The position numbers were made by a program, and so were the translations under genes. Below are positions 1-8,991 of a DNA stretch of 64,000 nucleotides, in pieces (within the stretch, counting starts at the first letter, position 1; every line of letters begins with the position of its first letter). Source of the stretch: Streptomyces sp. AC512_CC834 (GTDB lineage Bacteria; Actinomycetota; Actinomycetes; Streptomycetales; Streptomycetaceae); contig NZ_JAGMUO010000011.1 in assembly GCF_019049325.1 (NCBI RefSeq), positions 1 through 64,000 of the forward strand, read 5' to 3'. The notes below the pieces were generated by a model that worked only from the letters and a program-made list of their open reading frames with translations, was not told the DNA's origin and ran no database searches.

Positions 1-88
1 GTCGGGGGCGGTGTCGGGGGTGAGCCGTCCCGCGTGGGGCGGGGGGCCGGTGGGGCGATCCGGGTTCGTCCGGATCGGCATTGTTTAT

Positions 89-107
89 CCGAACCGTCCG
101 GGTTCGG
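89..107 (-). terminator. possible terminator hairpin after acyl-CoA dehydrogenase
   Basis: A 7-bp perfect inverted repeat (CCGAACC / GGTTCGG, 5-nt loop) lies about 40 bases beyond the stop of the minus-strand acyl-CoA dehydrogenase. The place suits a terminator, but the stem is short and there is no T tract. The remaining bases 1-143 show no gene. Confidence 0.3.
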
Positions 108-143
108 CCCGACCGCCCGGATCACCGGATCGCCCCCGGGGGC

Positions 144-2090
144 TCAGCCGATGCGACGACGCACGTTCTCCCTCCGCGCGGGGCCCGGTGTCGCGTCCGC
201 GATCCACGGCCCGTCGCCCGACGGGTCGACGACGCCCTGTTCCAGCCACTCGTACGCGCCGCCCAGCACGCCCTTGACGACCTTGCGGTCGACGTCGTCG
301 GTGTTGGTCCACAGCCGGCCGAAGAGTTCCTCGACGCGGATGCGGGCCTGGCGGCAGAAGGCGTCGGCGAGCTGGTAGGCCTCGCGGCCGTGGTCGTCCC
401 TGGTGCGCAGGTGCTCGGCGCGCACGCACGCGGCGCTCATCGCGAAGAGTTCCGCGCCGATGTCGACGACGCGGCCCAGGAAGCCCTGCTTGGTCTCCAT
501 CCGGCCCTGCCAGCGGGACATGGCGTAGAAGGTGGAGCGGGCGAGTTTGCGGGCGGTGCGTTCGACGTAGCGCAGGTGGCCGGACAGGTCGGGGTGGCCC
601 GAGGGGTGGAAGTCGGCGTAGGAGCGCGGGAGTTGTCCCGGTCCGGCGACGAGCTTCGGCAGCCACTTGGCGTAGAAGACGCCGGCCTGCGCGCCCGCCC
701 TCGCCTTGTCGGACAGGGTCTTGTCGGGGTCGATCAGGTCGCCGGCGACCGAGAGGTGGGCGTCGACGGCCTCGCGCGCGATCAGCAGGTGCATGATCTC
801 GGTGGAGCCCTCGAAGATGCGGTTGATGCGCAGGTCACGCAGGATCTGCTCGGCGGGAACGGCGCGCTCGCCGCGGGCTTCCAGGGAGGCCGCGGTCTCG
901 AAGCCCCGGCCGCCGCGGATCTGGACCAGTTCGTCGGCCATCAGGCATGCCATCTCGGAGCCGTAGAGCTTGGCGAGGGCGGCCTCGATGCGGATGTCGT
1001 TGCGGTCCTCGTCGGCCATCTGGGAGGACAGGTCCAGGACGGCTTCGAGCGCGAAGGTGGTAGCCGCGATGAAGGAGATCTTGGAGCCGACGGCCTCGTG
1101 CAGCGCGACCGGCTTGCCCCACTGCTCGCGCACCGCCGACCACTCGCGGGCGATCTTCAGGCACCACTTGCCGGCGCCGACGCACATGGCGGGCAGCGAG
1201 AGGCGGCCGGTGTTGAGGGTGGTGAGGGCGATCTTGAGGCCGGCGCCCTCGGGGCCGATGCGGTTCGCGGCCGGGACGCGCACCTGGTGGAAGCGGGTGA
1301 CGCCGTTCTCCAGGCCGCGCAGGCCCATGAAGGCGTTGCGGTTCTCGACCGTGATGCCCTCGGAGCCGGCCTCCACGACGAAGGCGGTGATGCCGCCCTT
1401 GCGGTCCTCGGACTTCGGGACGCGGGCCATGACGACGAGGAGGTCGGCGACGACGCCGTTGGTCGTCCACAGCTTCACTCCGTCGAGGACGTAGTCGTCC
1501 CCCTCCGGCACCGCGGTGGTGGCCAGGCGCGCCGGGTCGGAGCCGACATCCGGCTCGGTCAGCAGGAACGCCGAGATGTCGGTGCGGGCGCAGCGCGGCA
1601 GGAACGTGTCCTTCTGCTCCTGGGTGCCGAACATCTTCAGCGGCTGCGGTACGCCGATCGACTGGTGGGCGGAGAGCAACGCACCGATCGAGGGGTTCGC
1701 GGACCCGACCAGGGCGAGGGCCTTGTTGTAGTAGACCTGGGTCAGGCCGAGGCCGCCGTACTTCGTGTCGATCTTCATGCCGAAGGCGCCCAGCTCCTTC
1801 AGCCCGGTGATCACCTCGTCGGGGATCCGTGCGTCGCGTTCGATCACGGCCCCGTCGATCTTCGTCTCGCAGAAGTCGCGCAGTTTGGCGAGGAACTCCT
1901 CGCCGCGCTGGACGTCCTCGTCGGCCGGGAGCGGGTGGGGGTGGAGGAGGTCGAGGCGGAAGCGGCCGAGGAACAGCTCCTTGGCGAAGCTGGGCTTGCG
2001 CCAGTCCTGTTCCCGGGCCGCCTCCGCGACCTGTCGGGCCTCACGTTCGGTGACGGTGGGTCGGGAGGAGGGGGTGGTTGGTGCGGACAT
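144..2090 (-). CDS. acyl-CoA dehydrogenase
   Basis: A 648-residue flavin-dependent acyl-CoA dehydrogenase, expected to form the trans-2,3 double bond of an acyl-CoA and pass electrons to ETF. The N-terminal helical and middle beta domains are clear, with the substrate/FAD motif LTEPDVGSD at about residues 177-185. RIFEGSTEIMHL at about 424 corresponds to the region of the catalytic glutamate (Glu427 by position). About 200 residues after that motif form a C-terminal extension, as in long acyl-CoA dehydrogenases; ordinary family members are near 380-400 residues. The ATG at 2090 is preferred because GAGGTGAG lies just upstream. An in-frame ATG 24 bases earlier has no such site. The gene diverges from the LacI regulator. 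Chain length and substrate cannot be told from sequence. Confidence 0.9.
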   Translation of the reverse strand: MSAPTTPSSRPTVTEREARQVAEAAREQDWRKPSFAKELFLGRFRLDLLHPHPLPADEDVQRGEEFLAKLRDFCETKIDGAVIERDARIPDEVITGLKELGAFGMKIDTKYGGLGLTQVYYNKALALVGSANPSIGALLSAHQSIGVPQPLKMFGTQEQKDTFLPRCARTDISAFLLTEPDVGSDPARLATTAVPEGDDYVLDGVKLWTTNGVVADLLVVMARVPKSEDRKGGITAFVVEAGSEGITVENRNAFMGLRGLENGVTRFHQVRVPAANRIGPEGAGLKIALTTLNTGRLSLPAMCVGAGKWCLKIAREWSAVREQWGKPVALHEAVGSKISFIAATTFALEAVLDLSSQMADEDRNDIRIEAALAKLYGSEMACLMADELVQIRGGRGFETAASLEARGERAVPAEQILRDLRINRIFEGSTEIMHLLIAREAVDAHLSVAGDLIDPDKTLSDKARAGAQAGVFYAKWLPKLVAGPGQLPRSYADFHPSGHPDLSGHLRYVERTARKLARSTFYAMSRWQGRMETKQGFLGRVVDIGAELFAMSAACVRAEHLRTRDDHGREAYQLADAFCRQARIRVEELFGRLWTNTDDVDRKVVKGVLGGAYEWLEQGVVDPSGDGPWIADATPGPARRENVRRRIG

Positions 2091-2262
2091 GAGGCTCACC
2101 TCGCCACGATTCATCCTGCACGAACAAGCGGATGTACGTTACTAGTCGGTGCTACCCGATCGTATGTACCCGATCCCGGGCGACCCAGCCACCCTTCGTG
2201 CGGCCGTTCGGCCGATACTGCGGAGGGGAGACGGGAAGTGGGACACGCGGAACCCAAGGCAG

Positions 2263-2276
2263 TCGAAGCGCTTCGA
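2263..2276. promoter_or_regulatory. LacI-type operator copy 1 (upstream of lacI)
   Basis: Perfect 14-bp palindrome TCGAAGCGCTTCGA, extended to 16 bp by flanking G and C. It has the central CG and symmetry of LacI-family operators. It lies 106 bp before the LacI start codon and 173 bp before the acyl-CoA dehydrogenase start, so it could act on either divergent gene. The same sequence recurs at 12917 and 13107. Confidence 0.75.
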
Positions 2277-2351
2277 CAGCCTATGGACACCCATCCCCAC
2301 TGGGGTTACTGTCGGACTACTCTCACCCGCCGTTGTCCGCCCCGCGCGCTG

Positions 2352-2365
2352 TCGAAGCGCTTCAA
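2352..2365. promoter_or_regulatory. LacI-type operator copy 2 (just upstream of lacI start)
   Basis: TCGAAGCGCTTCAA, one mismatch from the palindrome at 2263 and 89 bp from it centre to centre. It ends 16 bases before the lacI start codon, overlapping the 5' untranslated region or core promoter. The position suggests negative autoregulation, perhaps with looping to copy 1. Confidence 0.7.
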
Positions 2366-2381
2366 AAGCTTGGAAAGCTGG

Positions 2382-3395
2382 ATGGTCACCCTCGCCGAGG
2401 TCGCCCAGCACGCCGGAGTCTCGGCGAGCACGGTGAGCTATGTCCTCAGCGGCAAGCGGTCCATCTCCACCACCACCCGGCAGCGGGTCGAGGAGAGCAT
2501 CCGGAAGCTCGGCTACCACCCGAACGCCGGCGCCCGCGCCCTGGCAAGCAGCAGGTCGAACATCATCGCCCTGATGATCCCACTGCGCACCGACATGTAC
2601 GTGCCGGTGATGATGGAGATCGCCATCGCGGTCGCGACCAGTGCGCGCACCCACGGGTACGACATCCTGCTGCTCACCGGCGAGGAGGGCCCCGACGCGG
2701 TGCGCCGCGTCACCGGCAGTGGGCTCGCCGACGCGATGATCCTCATGGACGTCGAACTCGACGACGAGCGGCTCCCCCTGCTGCGCGGCACCGACCAGCC
2801 GTCCGTCCTGATCGGCCTGCCCGCCGACACCACCGGCCTCACCTGCGTCGACTTGGACTTCCGGGCGACCGGGGCGCTGTGCGTGGAGCATCTGGCGAAG
2901 CTGGGGCACCGCGACATCGCCGTCATCGGCGAGGCTCCCGCGGTCTACGAACGGCACACCGGCTTCGCCGAGCGCACCCTCGACGGGCTGCGCACCCGCG
3001 CGCGGGAGCTGGAGCTGCGGCTGCTGCACCGGCCCTGCGAGGGCGGGTACGACGCGATGGCCGCGACGCTCGCCCGTCTCTTCGACGAACGTCCGGACAC
3101 CACGGGATTCGTCGTCCAGAACGAGTCGGCGGTCGAGCCGCTGCTCGCGCTGCTGCGCCAGCAGGGCCGGGCCGTGCCCGAGGACGTGTCGGTGGTCGCG
3201 GTCTGTCCCGATCAGGTCGCCACCCAGGCCTCGGTGCGGCTCACCTCGGTCGCCGTGCCGGCGCAGGAGATGGGCCGGCACGCCGTGGAGCAGCTTGTCG
3301 CCAAGCTCGGTGGCCGCGGCAGCGACGAGGTCGTGCTGCTCGCGCCGGAACTGACCGTCCGGGCCAGCTCGGGACCGGCGCCCGTCCGGTCGTAG
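2382..3395 (+). CDS. LacI-family transcriptional regulator of the adjacent glycan locus
   Basis: A 337-residue LacI/GalR regulator. Residues 1-60 form the classic helix-turn-helix and hinge (VTLAEVAQHAGVSASTVSYV, then RKLGYHPNAGARALAS). The rest is a periplasmic-binding-like sugar sensor ending in the usual C-terminal core. The ATG at 2382 places TLAEVA at the exact N terminus expected for the family and has GGAAAG upstream; the reading frame is open far upstream, but only non-homologous sequence lies there. It is convergent with the GH12 gene that ends the glycosidase operon. The operator palindrome occurs twice before this gene and twice in front of the operon and GH3 gene, so it probably represses all three transcripts and itself until an oligosaccharide binds. 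Confidence 0.93.
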   Translation: MVTLAEVAQHAGVSASTVSYVLSGKRSISTTTRQRVEESIRKLGYHPNAGARALASSRSNIIALMIPLRTDMYVPVMMEIAIAVATSARTHGYDILLLTGEEGPDAVRRVTGSGLADAMILMDVELDDERLPLLRGTDQPSVLIGLPADTTGLTCVDLDFRATGALCVEHLAKLGHRDIAVIGEAPAVYERHTGFAERTLDGLRTRARELELRLLHRPCEGGYDAMAATLARLFDERPDTTGFVVQNESAVEPLLALLRQQGRAVPEDVSVVAVCPDQVATQASVRLTSVAVPAQEMGRHAVEQLVAKLGGRGSDEVVLLAPELTVRASSGPAPVRS

Positions 3396-3540
3396 CCGGC
3401 CGGGCCGGCCGTCAAGCTGGTGGTCGGCTCGGCCGGCCCGGCGTGGGCGGGCGGTGGCCGCGGACGCGGAAGCGGAAGCGGAGTCAGCGAAGGGACCGGT
3501 CCCGGGCGGGGCCGGCCCCTCGGCCCTGGGGTGCGGTGGG

Positions 3541-4254
3541 TCAGCCGGCGCTGACCGTCAGGTTGTTGGTCTGGAAGTCCAGACCGCCGGCGGACGAGGT
3601 GATCTCGTAGCCGAACTGCACGTCGCCGATGGTCTCGTTGCCCATCCAGCCCTTGGTGTCCTTGATCCATTTCAGGATCGGGAGGATGTTCACCGTGCCG
3701 GAGTCCGAGTCCGAGGTGCGCAGGAACGAGAAGACCTCGTTGGCGCCGTTGTCGCCCTTGTAGACGTTCCAGGTGTGGCCGCCGAGGGTGGCCGTCCCCT
3801 GCGAGATGCCGAGCGGGCCGACGGCTCCGTTGTGGTTGACCCAGAGCATGATCTCGTAGTCGTAATCCGTGTCCCAGATGTCGTACGACGTGTTGTACGC
3901 GCCGGACGACGGGACCGTGACGTTGTAGCTGCTGCTGAGCGAGCCGAGGGAGGTGATCGGCTTGTTGATCACCTTCTTGGCGTTCGGGTAGGACTTGATG
4001 CCGCCGGTGTTCGGGTGGTCGGCCCAGACGCCCCAGTTGGTGCCGGAGTTGGCCCAGACGCACTGGCTGCCGGCGCCGGAGCCCCAGATGTTGTTGTAGA
4101 GCGTGTAGCCGTTCAGGGTCGTGTTGCCCCACTGGTCGCAGGAGTTCCAGACGGCGGCCTGCGCGGGCGCGGCGGCGAGACCGACGGTGGCGCCGAGCGC
4201 GAGGGCGGGGGCGAGGAGAGCGGTCAGGGTGCGGGTGCGGGTGCGTGGTGCCAT
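3541..4254 (-). CDS. secreted GH12 endo-beta-1,4-glucanase / xyloglucanase
   Basis: A 237-residue glycoside hydrolase family 12 enzyme. Residues 1-34 are a secretion signal (RTRTR, hydrophobic core, AQA cleavage site). The catalytic domain carries both family glutamates in context: the nucleophile in DYDYEIMLW (Glu134) and the acid/base in FGYEITS (Glu217). There is no carbohydrate-binding module, unlike many Streptomyces cellulases. The ATG at 4254 has AAGGAA upstream; an ATG at 4269 lacks a site. It starts 40 bases after the GH95 stop and is last in the operon, so it would supply extracellular oligosaccharides for the transporter encoded upstream. GH12 members attack cellulose, mixed-linkage glucan or xyloglucan, and sequence alone does not decide. 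Confidence 0.93.
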   Translation of the reverse strand: MAPRTRTRTLTALLAPALALGATVGLAAAPAQAAVWNSCDQWGNTTLNGYTLYNNIWGSGAGSQCVWANSGTNWGVWADHPNTGGIKSYPNAKKVINKPITSLGSLSSSYNVTVPSSGAYNTSYDIWDTDYDYEIMLWVNHNGAVGPLGISQGTATLGGHTWNVYKGDNGANEVFSFLRTSDSDSGTVNILPILKWIKDTKGWMGNETIGDVQFGYEITSSAGGLDFQTNNLTVSAG

Positions 4255-4294
4255 GGCGGTTCCTTCCATGGGTGGGGGGGGAGGTGCGCGGGTG

Positions 4295-7003
4295 CTACCG
4301 CGTCTTGACGCTGATGACGCGGTCCTCTCCGGCGACGAGGTCGAGCGGCTCGGCGCCGGAGGAGGTCCGGAGTTCCACGCGGTGGGTGCGGCGTGGACGC
4401 AGGAGGGCCGTCGCACGGCCGTCCGGCGTCCAGGTGAGGTCGAGTTCGGCACCGAACCGGGTGCGTACGCCCCTGAGTTCGCCCTGCGGGCAGGACGCGG
4501 GGAGGGCGGGCAGCAGGACGAGGCGGCCGGGGGTGGACTGCACCAGCATCTCGATCAGGACGGCCGGGAGGGCGTGTGCGGCGTCCGCGTTGTAGACGTC
4601 TCGGTGGGGGTAGTGCGCGCTCATCAGGGACGCGTGGAAGAAGTCGCCGTCGAGGACCTGGGCGAGGGCGTGGGCGACCCGGCCGCCGTCCCGGAGCCGG
4701 GCCGCGATCAGGGCGTGGTGGAGGTGGCCGTGGGCGGAGTCGTTCTCGGCGCCGCGCAGTGCGAGGGCGCGGTGGGCGGCCCGGGCGAGCTCGGGGGTGT
4801 CGTACGGGGTGATCTCGTCGAGCGGCCAGACGCCGTAGAGGTGGCTGAGGTGGCGGTGGTCGTAGGTGTCCTTGAGGCCGGGCCACGCCCACTCCGCGAG
4901 CGCGCCGTCGATGTTGATCCGGTGCGGGCGGACGCGGGCGGCGAGGGCGCGCCAGCGGTCGGCGTGTTCGGGGTGGTGGTCGGCGGCGGTCAGCAGGGCG
5001 TGCCGGGCGGCGGAGAGGTCCATGGCCGCGTTGAGGGTGCCCCAGCTTCCACCCGCGGGGCGGTTCTCGGGCGAGTACGAGGGGACGACCACCAGGTGTC
5101 CGTCCGGGTCGGTGCGGGTGAGGAAGTCCTCGTAGAACAGGGCGACTTCGGCCAGTGCGGCGACGGTACGGGGGTCGCGGGCGCCGTGGGTCTCGTCGTG
5201 GTCGACGAGGGGCTTGAGCAGCCAGTCGGCGCCGGCCGTCCAGAGGTGGAGCGGGTATGCGCGGCTGAAATGGTACGTGTGCCCGGACTCGCCGTCGGTG
5301 TGCGAGGGCGCGACGACGCCCCGGGTGCCGAAGATCTCGCGGGCGTTGTCCCGCCAGTGCGGGAGCTGCCGGTGGACCAGGGCGGCGTGGGCCTCGGTGA
5401 CCTCGGGGAGGGCGGCCGCAGCGGCGGAGGCGGTCTGGAGGTTGAGGTTGGCGTTGGTGGTGAAGGCACCTGACCAGGCGGTGTTCCAGTCGCCGGTCCA
5501 CAGGCCGGTCAGGCGGGGCGGGAGCAGGCCGCTCGCCGAGAGCAGGTGGTAGCGCCCGGCGGCGAAGAGGCGCTCCAGCAGGGCCGCGCTGCGGGGGCGG
5601 GTGAGCAGTTGCGATCCCGGCAGAGCGCGTTCGGCGGGGTCGGCGGCGAGGTCGAGGGTGACGCGGTCGTAGGCGGTGCGGTGGCGTGCGAGATGCCGTT
5701 CGAGGAGCGCGTCGTACGTCGGCCCGTCCGGCAGGTCGGGCAGGTCGTGCAGGCCTCGGAGGTCTCGGAGGTCTCGCAGGGCGCGGCTCTCGGCGACCAC
5801 GTCCAGGTCGCCGGTGTGGCGGCGCACGCGGGTGAGGAGCAGCACTTCGGTGGCGCCCTCGACGAGTACGCCGGGCGGCACGAGCCTCGTGGTGCCGCCG
5901 GTGACGGCGATCAGGGTGACGCCGGTGTAGGCCAGGTCGCTGCCGGGGTAGCGGGCGCGGAGGCTGAGCAGGGCGCCCTCGGGGGTGAGGACGGTGCCGT
6001 GGCCGACGCCCAGCCCGGCGGGGGCGCCGGGGAGGCGGGGGTCGAGGGACAGGTCGAGGGTGAGGTCCGGGGCGGTGACGTGCTGGACGATCACGTCGTC
6101 GGCGCGGGAGACGAAGACCCGGCTGGTCCAGGTGGAGCGGGTGGCCGTCGTCTCGCCGGTGGTGAAGTCGACGGAGCGGCGGTAGGGGGCGTGGGCGTCG
6201 CACGCGGGCCGGTTCAGGCGGAGCTGGAAGGCCGGGTGGAAGGGGCGTACCCATTGCAGGGGACGGCCGTCGGTGAAGGCCTCGGCGGCGGTGGTGTCGC
6301 CGGCCAGCAGGCGGTCCTGGAGGGCGGGGAGCCGGTCGGCCAGCCGGGGCGGGCGACGGTGTTCGTCGTCGCCGTCGCCGTCCGGACGGACGAGGGTGTG
6401 GTGAGTAACGACGACCCGGTCGGCGTTCGGATCGCCGAACACGAGGGCGCCGTGATGGCCGTTGCCGCTCAGGAAGGCGTCCTCCCAGCGAGTGGCGGGC
6501 TCGGCCTCCCAGGTGCCGTGCAGGGGCCCGCCGGTTGTGGGCGTGTCGGTCGTGGGCGTGTCGGTCACGGGCATGGCGTGCACGGGCCCGCCGGTCGTGG
6601 ACCCACCGGTCGTGCGCGTGTCCTGCCGGGGCCCGCCGGTCGTCGGCCCACCGGTCACGGACATGTCGCACACGGGCCCACCGGTCGTGGACCCACCGGT
6701 CGTGCACGTCTCGTGCCGGGGCCCGCCGGTCGTCGGCCCACCGGTCACGGACATGCCGCACACGAACCCACCGCTCGTCGCCCCGCCGGTCACAGGCACG
6801 CCGTACACAGACCCACCCAGCGTCGCCCCACCGGTCACGGACATGCCGCACACGGGCCCACCGGTCGTGCGCGTGTCCTGCCGGGGCCCGTCGGTCGTCA
6901 GCCCGCCAGCCACAGGCACGCCGTACACAGACCCGCCCAGCGTCGCCCCGCCAGCCACGGACATGTCGTGCACAGGCCCGCCGGCCATCGGCGTGGCGGT
7001 CAT
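4295..7003 (-). CDS. GH95 alpha-L-fucosidase-type glycosidase with repetitive N terminus
   Basis: A 902-residue protein. Residues about 165-900 form a glycoside hydrolase family 95 enzyme, a family of alpha-1,2-L-fucosidases and alpha-L-galactosidases. It begins RWEDAFLSGNGHHGALVFG, has NANLNLQ (Asn517 and Asn519 match the family's water-activating pair) and SYSPEN (Glu646, the general acid), then HRHLSHLYGVWP. No signal peptide is seen, so it should act in the cytoplasm. The ATG overlaps the GH42 stop as ATGA, which implies translational coupling. Residues 1-160 are a degenerate TTGG-rich repeat with a 30-residue period, found in no GH95 I know; later in-frame ATGs (for example residue 144) could be the true start. 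The gene is part of the LacI-controlled glycan operon. Confidence 0.88.
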   Translation of the reverse strand: MTATPMAGGPVHDMSVAGGATLGGSVYGVPVAGGLTTDGPRQDTRTTGGPVCGMSVTGGATLGGSVYGVPVTGGATSGGFVCGMSVTGGPTTGGPRHETCTTGGSTTGGPVCDMSVTGGPTTGGPRQDTRTTGGSTTGGPVHAMPVTDTPTTDTPTTGGPLHGTWEAEPATRWEDAFLSGNGHHGALVFGDPNADRVVVTHHTLVRPDGDGDDEHRRPPRLADRLPALQDRLLAGDTTAAEAFTDGRPLQWVRPFHPAFQLRLNRPACDAHAPYRRSVDFTTGETTATRSTWTSRVFVSRADDVIVQHVTAPDLTLDLSLDPRLPGAPAGLGVGHGTVLTPEGALLSLRARYPGSDLAYTGVTLIAVTGGTTRLVPPGVLVEGATEVLLLTRVRRHTGDLDVVAESRALRDLRDLRGLHDLPDLPDGPTYDALLERHLARHRTAYDRVTLDLAADPAERALPGSQLLTRPRSAALLERLFAAGRYHLLSASGLLPPRLTGLWTGDWNTAWSGAFTTNANLNLQTASAAAAALPEVTEAHAALVHRQLPHWRDNAREIFGTRGVVAPSHTDGESGHTYHFSRAYPLHLWTAGADWLLKPLVDHDETHGARDPRTVAALAEVALFYEDFLTRTDPDGHLVVVPSYSPENRPAGGSWGTLNAAMDLSAARHALLTAADHHPEHADRWRALAARVRPHRINIDGALAEWAWPGLKDTYDHRHLSHLYGVWPLDEITPYDTPELARAAHRALALRGAENDSAHGHLHHALIAARLRDGGRVAHALAQVLDGDFFHASLMSAHYPHRDVYNADAAHALPAVLIEMLVQSTPGRLVLLPALPASCPQGELRGVRTRFGAELDLTWTPDGRATALLRPRRTHRVELRTSSGAEPLDLVAGEDRVISVKTR
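6535..7000 (-). repeat. minisatellite encoding the GH95 N-terminal repeat
   Basis: About 465 bp of degenerate tandem repeat with a 90-bp higher-order period (matching blocks at 6631-6665 and 6721-6755) built from shorter units such as CCGGTCGTGGACCCA. On the minus strand it encodes 30-residue units such as VCDMSVTGGPTTGGP followed by RQDTRTTGGSTTGGP. Because every unit is a multiple of 3, copy-number change keeps frame. The opposite strand is also open here, a by-product of the repeat. Confidence 0.85.
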
Positions 7004-8991
7004 GACGGCCGCTCCGTGAGGGCCGCCACGTCGTAGCGGCCGAGGGTGACGCGGTCGGTGATCCTCGTGTCGGTCAGCAGGTCGCGGTGGGTGCCCGGGA
7101 CGTCGACGGTGACCGGGTCGCGGCCGTGGTGCAGGAGGAACAGCAGGTCGCCGCGGCGTACGGCCTCGACGTCGTCCGGGAGTCCGTCGAGCACCGGGCG
7201 GGCGCCCGCGTCGGCGGCGACGCGGGCGAGCAGGTCGCGCAGCGCCTCCGGCTCGGGGAGCGTCGAGAGGTACCAGGCGCGGCCCTTGCGCAGGACGGCG
7301 GGGAGTCCGTCCAGCTCGCCGCCCTTGTAGGGGATCGTCTCGGCGGCGGTGCCGTCGGGCTCGATCTCCTCCGACCACAGGGTGCCCCGGAAGCCGTCGC
7401 AGTCGACGCTCTCGTCCGTCTCCAGCGGCCACCACTCGTGCAGGGTGCGGATGCCGAACAGGTCGCGCAGTCGGGCGTCCATGCCGCCGGGTCTGACGCG
7501 GTCGTCCATGTTGGCGACGCCGGTGAGGAAGCCGCAGACGAGGGTGCCGCCGCCGTGGACGTAGGCGAGGAGTCTGTCGATCGCGGTGTCCGTGAGCGCG
7601 TAGAGCTGGGGGACGACGACGGCCTTGTACGGGGTGAGGTCGTGGTCCGGGTGGGCGAAGTCGGTGGTGAGGTGGGCCCGCCACAGCGCGCGGTGCCAGG
7701 CGCGCAGGACGTCGGCGTGGTCGAAGCGGCGGGAGGGGCGGGCGTCCTGGGCGCCGGCCCACCAGGAGTGCCAGTCGTGCAGGACGGCGATGTCGGCGGT
7801 GATCGTGCTCTCCGCCACGTGCGGGCCCAGCCTCGCGAGGTCGGCGCCGAGCTGCTTGACCTCCTGGTACGTGCGGCCCTGCTCCCCCGCGTGGGAGACC
7901 ATCCCGGAGTGGAACTTCTCGGCGCCCTGCCGCGACTGCCGCCACTGGAAGTAGCAGACGGCGTCGGCGCCGCGGGCCACGGCCTGGAGGGACCACAGGC
8001 GGTTCAGGCCGCGCGGCTTGGGGTGGTTCACGCCGCGCCAGTTGACGGGTCCGGCCGCCTGTTCCATGAGCATCCACGGGCCGCGGGCCTGGGAGCGGGT
8101 CATGTCCTGGATCAGGGCGCCCTCCTGGGCGCCGAACGGGTCGCGCGGGTCGGGGTAGAGGTCGACGGAGACGACGTCCTCCTCCTCGGCCCAGCGCCAG
8201 GCGTCCTGGCCGGACCACAGCGGCATGAAGTTGGTGGTGACCGGGAGGTGCGGAGTGTGGCGGCGGACGATGTCGCGCTCGGCGGTGTAGCACTCCAGGA
8301 GCATGTCGGAGGTGAAGCGCCGGAAGTCCAGGACTTGGGTGGGGTTCTTCAGGTAGTGGGCGTGGCGGGGTGGGAAGACCTCCGCCCAGTCGCCGTAGCC
8401 CTGGCTCCAGAAGGCGGTGCCCCAGGCGGTGTTGAGGGCGTCGAGGGTGCCGTACCGGTCCAGGAGCCAGCGGCGGAAGCGGGTGGCGGCCTCGTCGCCG
8501 TGGTCGTGGGTGCAGTACTCGTTGTTGATGTGCCACATGGTCAGGGCGGGGTGGCTCGCGTAGCGGGCGGCCAGGGCCTCGGTGACGGCGGCGGCGTGGC
8601 GGCGGTAGGTGGTGCTGGAGTGCGAGAAGTGCTGCCGGCCGCCCCACCACTCGGTGCGGCCGTCCGCGTCGCGGGGCAGGGTGTCGGGGTGCAGGTGCCC
8701 CAGCCAGGGCGGGGGCGAGGCGGTGGGGGTGGCGAGGACGACGCCGATGCCGCCCTCGTGCATCAGGTCCATGAGACGGTCGAGCCAGGTGAAGTCGTGT
8801 ACGCCGGGGCGTGGTTCGAGTTTCGCCCAGGAGAAGACGCCGAGGGTGACGGAGTTGACGCCGGCGGCCCGCATCAGGCGGACGTCGTCGGGCCAGGTCT
8901 CCTCGGGCCACTGCTCGGGGTTGTAGTCGCCGCCGTAGAGGATGCGCCGGCGGGTCGCGTCCGCGAGGTTCGGCTGTCCGCGGTGTCGCAT
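7000..8991 (-). CDS. GH42 beta-galactosidase
   Basis: A 663-residue glycoside hydrolase family 42 enzyme. It opens with ILYGGDYNPEQWPE, followed by a TIM barrel with the acid/base in HINNEYC (Glu158) and the nucleophile in MLMEQAAGPVNW (Glu310), then the trimerisation domain with KAVVVPQLYAL and the small C-terminal beta domain. It has no signal peptide and should hydrolyse imported beta-galactosides in the cytoplasm. Its ATG overlaps the permease stop by one base (TGATG) and its stop overlaps the GH95 start (ATGA), so it sits inside a tightly coupled operon. Natural substrates could be galactosylated xyloglucan, galactan or arabinogalactan fragments; the neighbours favour the first. Confidence 0.95.
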   Translation of the reverse strand: MRHRGQPNLADATRRRILYGGDYNPEQWPEETWPDDVRLMRAAGVNSVTLGVFSWAKLEPRPGVHDFTWLDRLMDLMHEGGIGVVLATPTASPPPWLGHLHPDTLPRDADGRTEWWGGRQHFSHSSTTYRRHAAAVTEALAARYASHPALTMWHINNEYCTHDHGDEAATRFRRWLLDRYGTLDALNTAWGTAFWSQGYGDWAEVFPPRHAHYLKNPTQVLDFRRFTSDMLLECYTAERDIVRRHTPHLPVTTNFMPLWSGQDAWRWAEEEDVVSVDLYPDPRDPFGAQEGALIQDMTRSQARGPWMLMEQAAGPVNWRGVNHPKPRGLNRLWSLQAVARGADAVCYFQWRQSRQGAEKFHSGMVSHAGEQGRTYQEVKQLGADLARLGPHVAESTITADIAVLHDWHSWWAGAQDARPSRRFDHADVLRAWHRALWRAHLTTDFAHPDHDLTPYKAVVVPQLYALTDTAIDRLLAYVHGGGTLVCGFLTGVANMDDRVRPGGMDARLRDLFGIRTLHEWWPLETDESVDCDGFRGTLWSEEIEPDGTAAETIPYKGGELDGLPAVLRKGRAWYLSTLPEPEALRDLLARVAADAGARPVLDGLPDDVEAVRRGDLLFLLHHGRDPVTVDVPGTHRDLLTDTRITDRVTLGRYDVAALTERPS

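Noticed and set aside
81-3395. Very long plus-strand open frame covering the acyl-CoA dehydrogenase region
   Set aside because: Only the last 337 codons (from 2382) are a protein, the LacI regulator; the rest is antisense to the dehydrogenase and has no homology-like motifs.
6462-7019. Plus-strand open frame of 185 codons across the GH95 repeat
   Set aside because: It is the complement of the minisatellite; the minus strand is fused in frame to a real enzyme and coupled to GH42, so the plus frame is a by-product.
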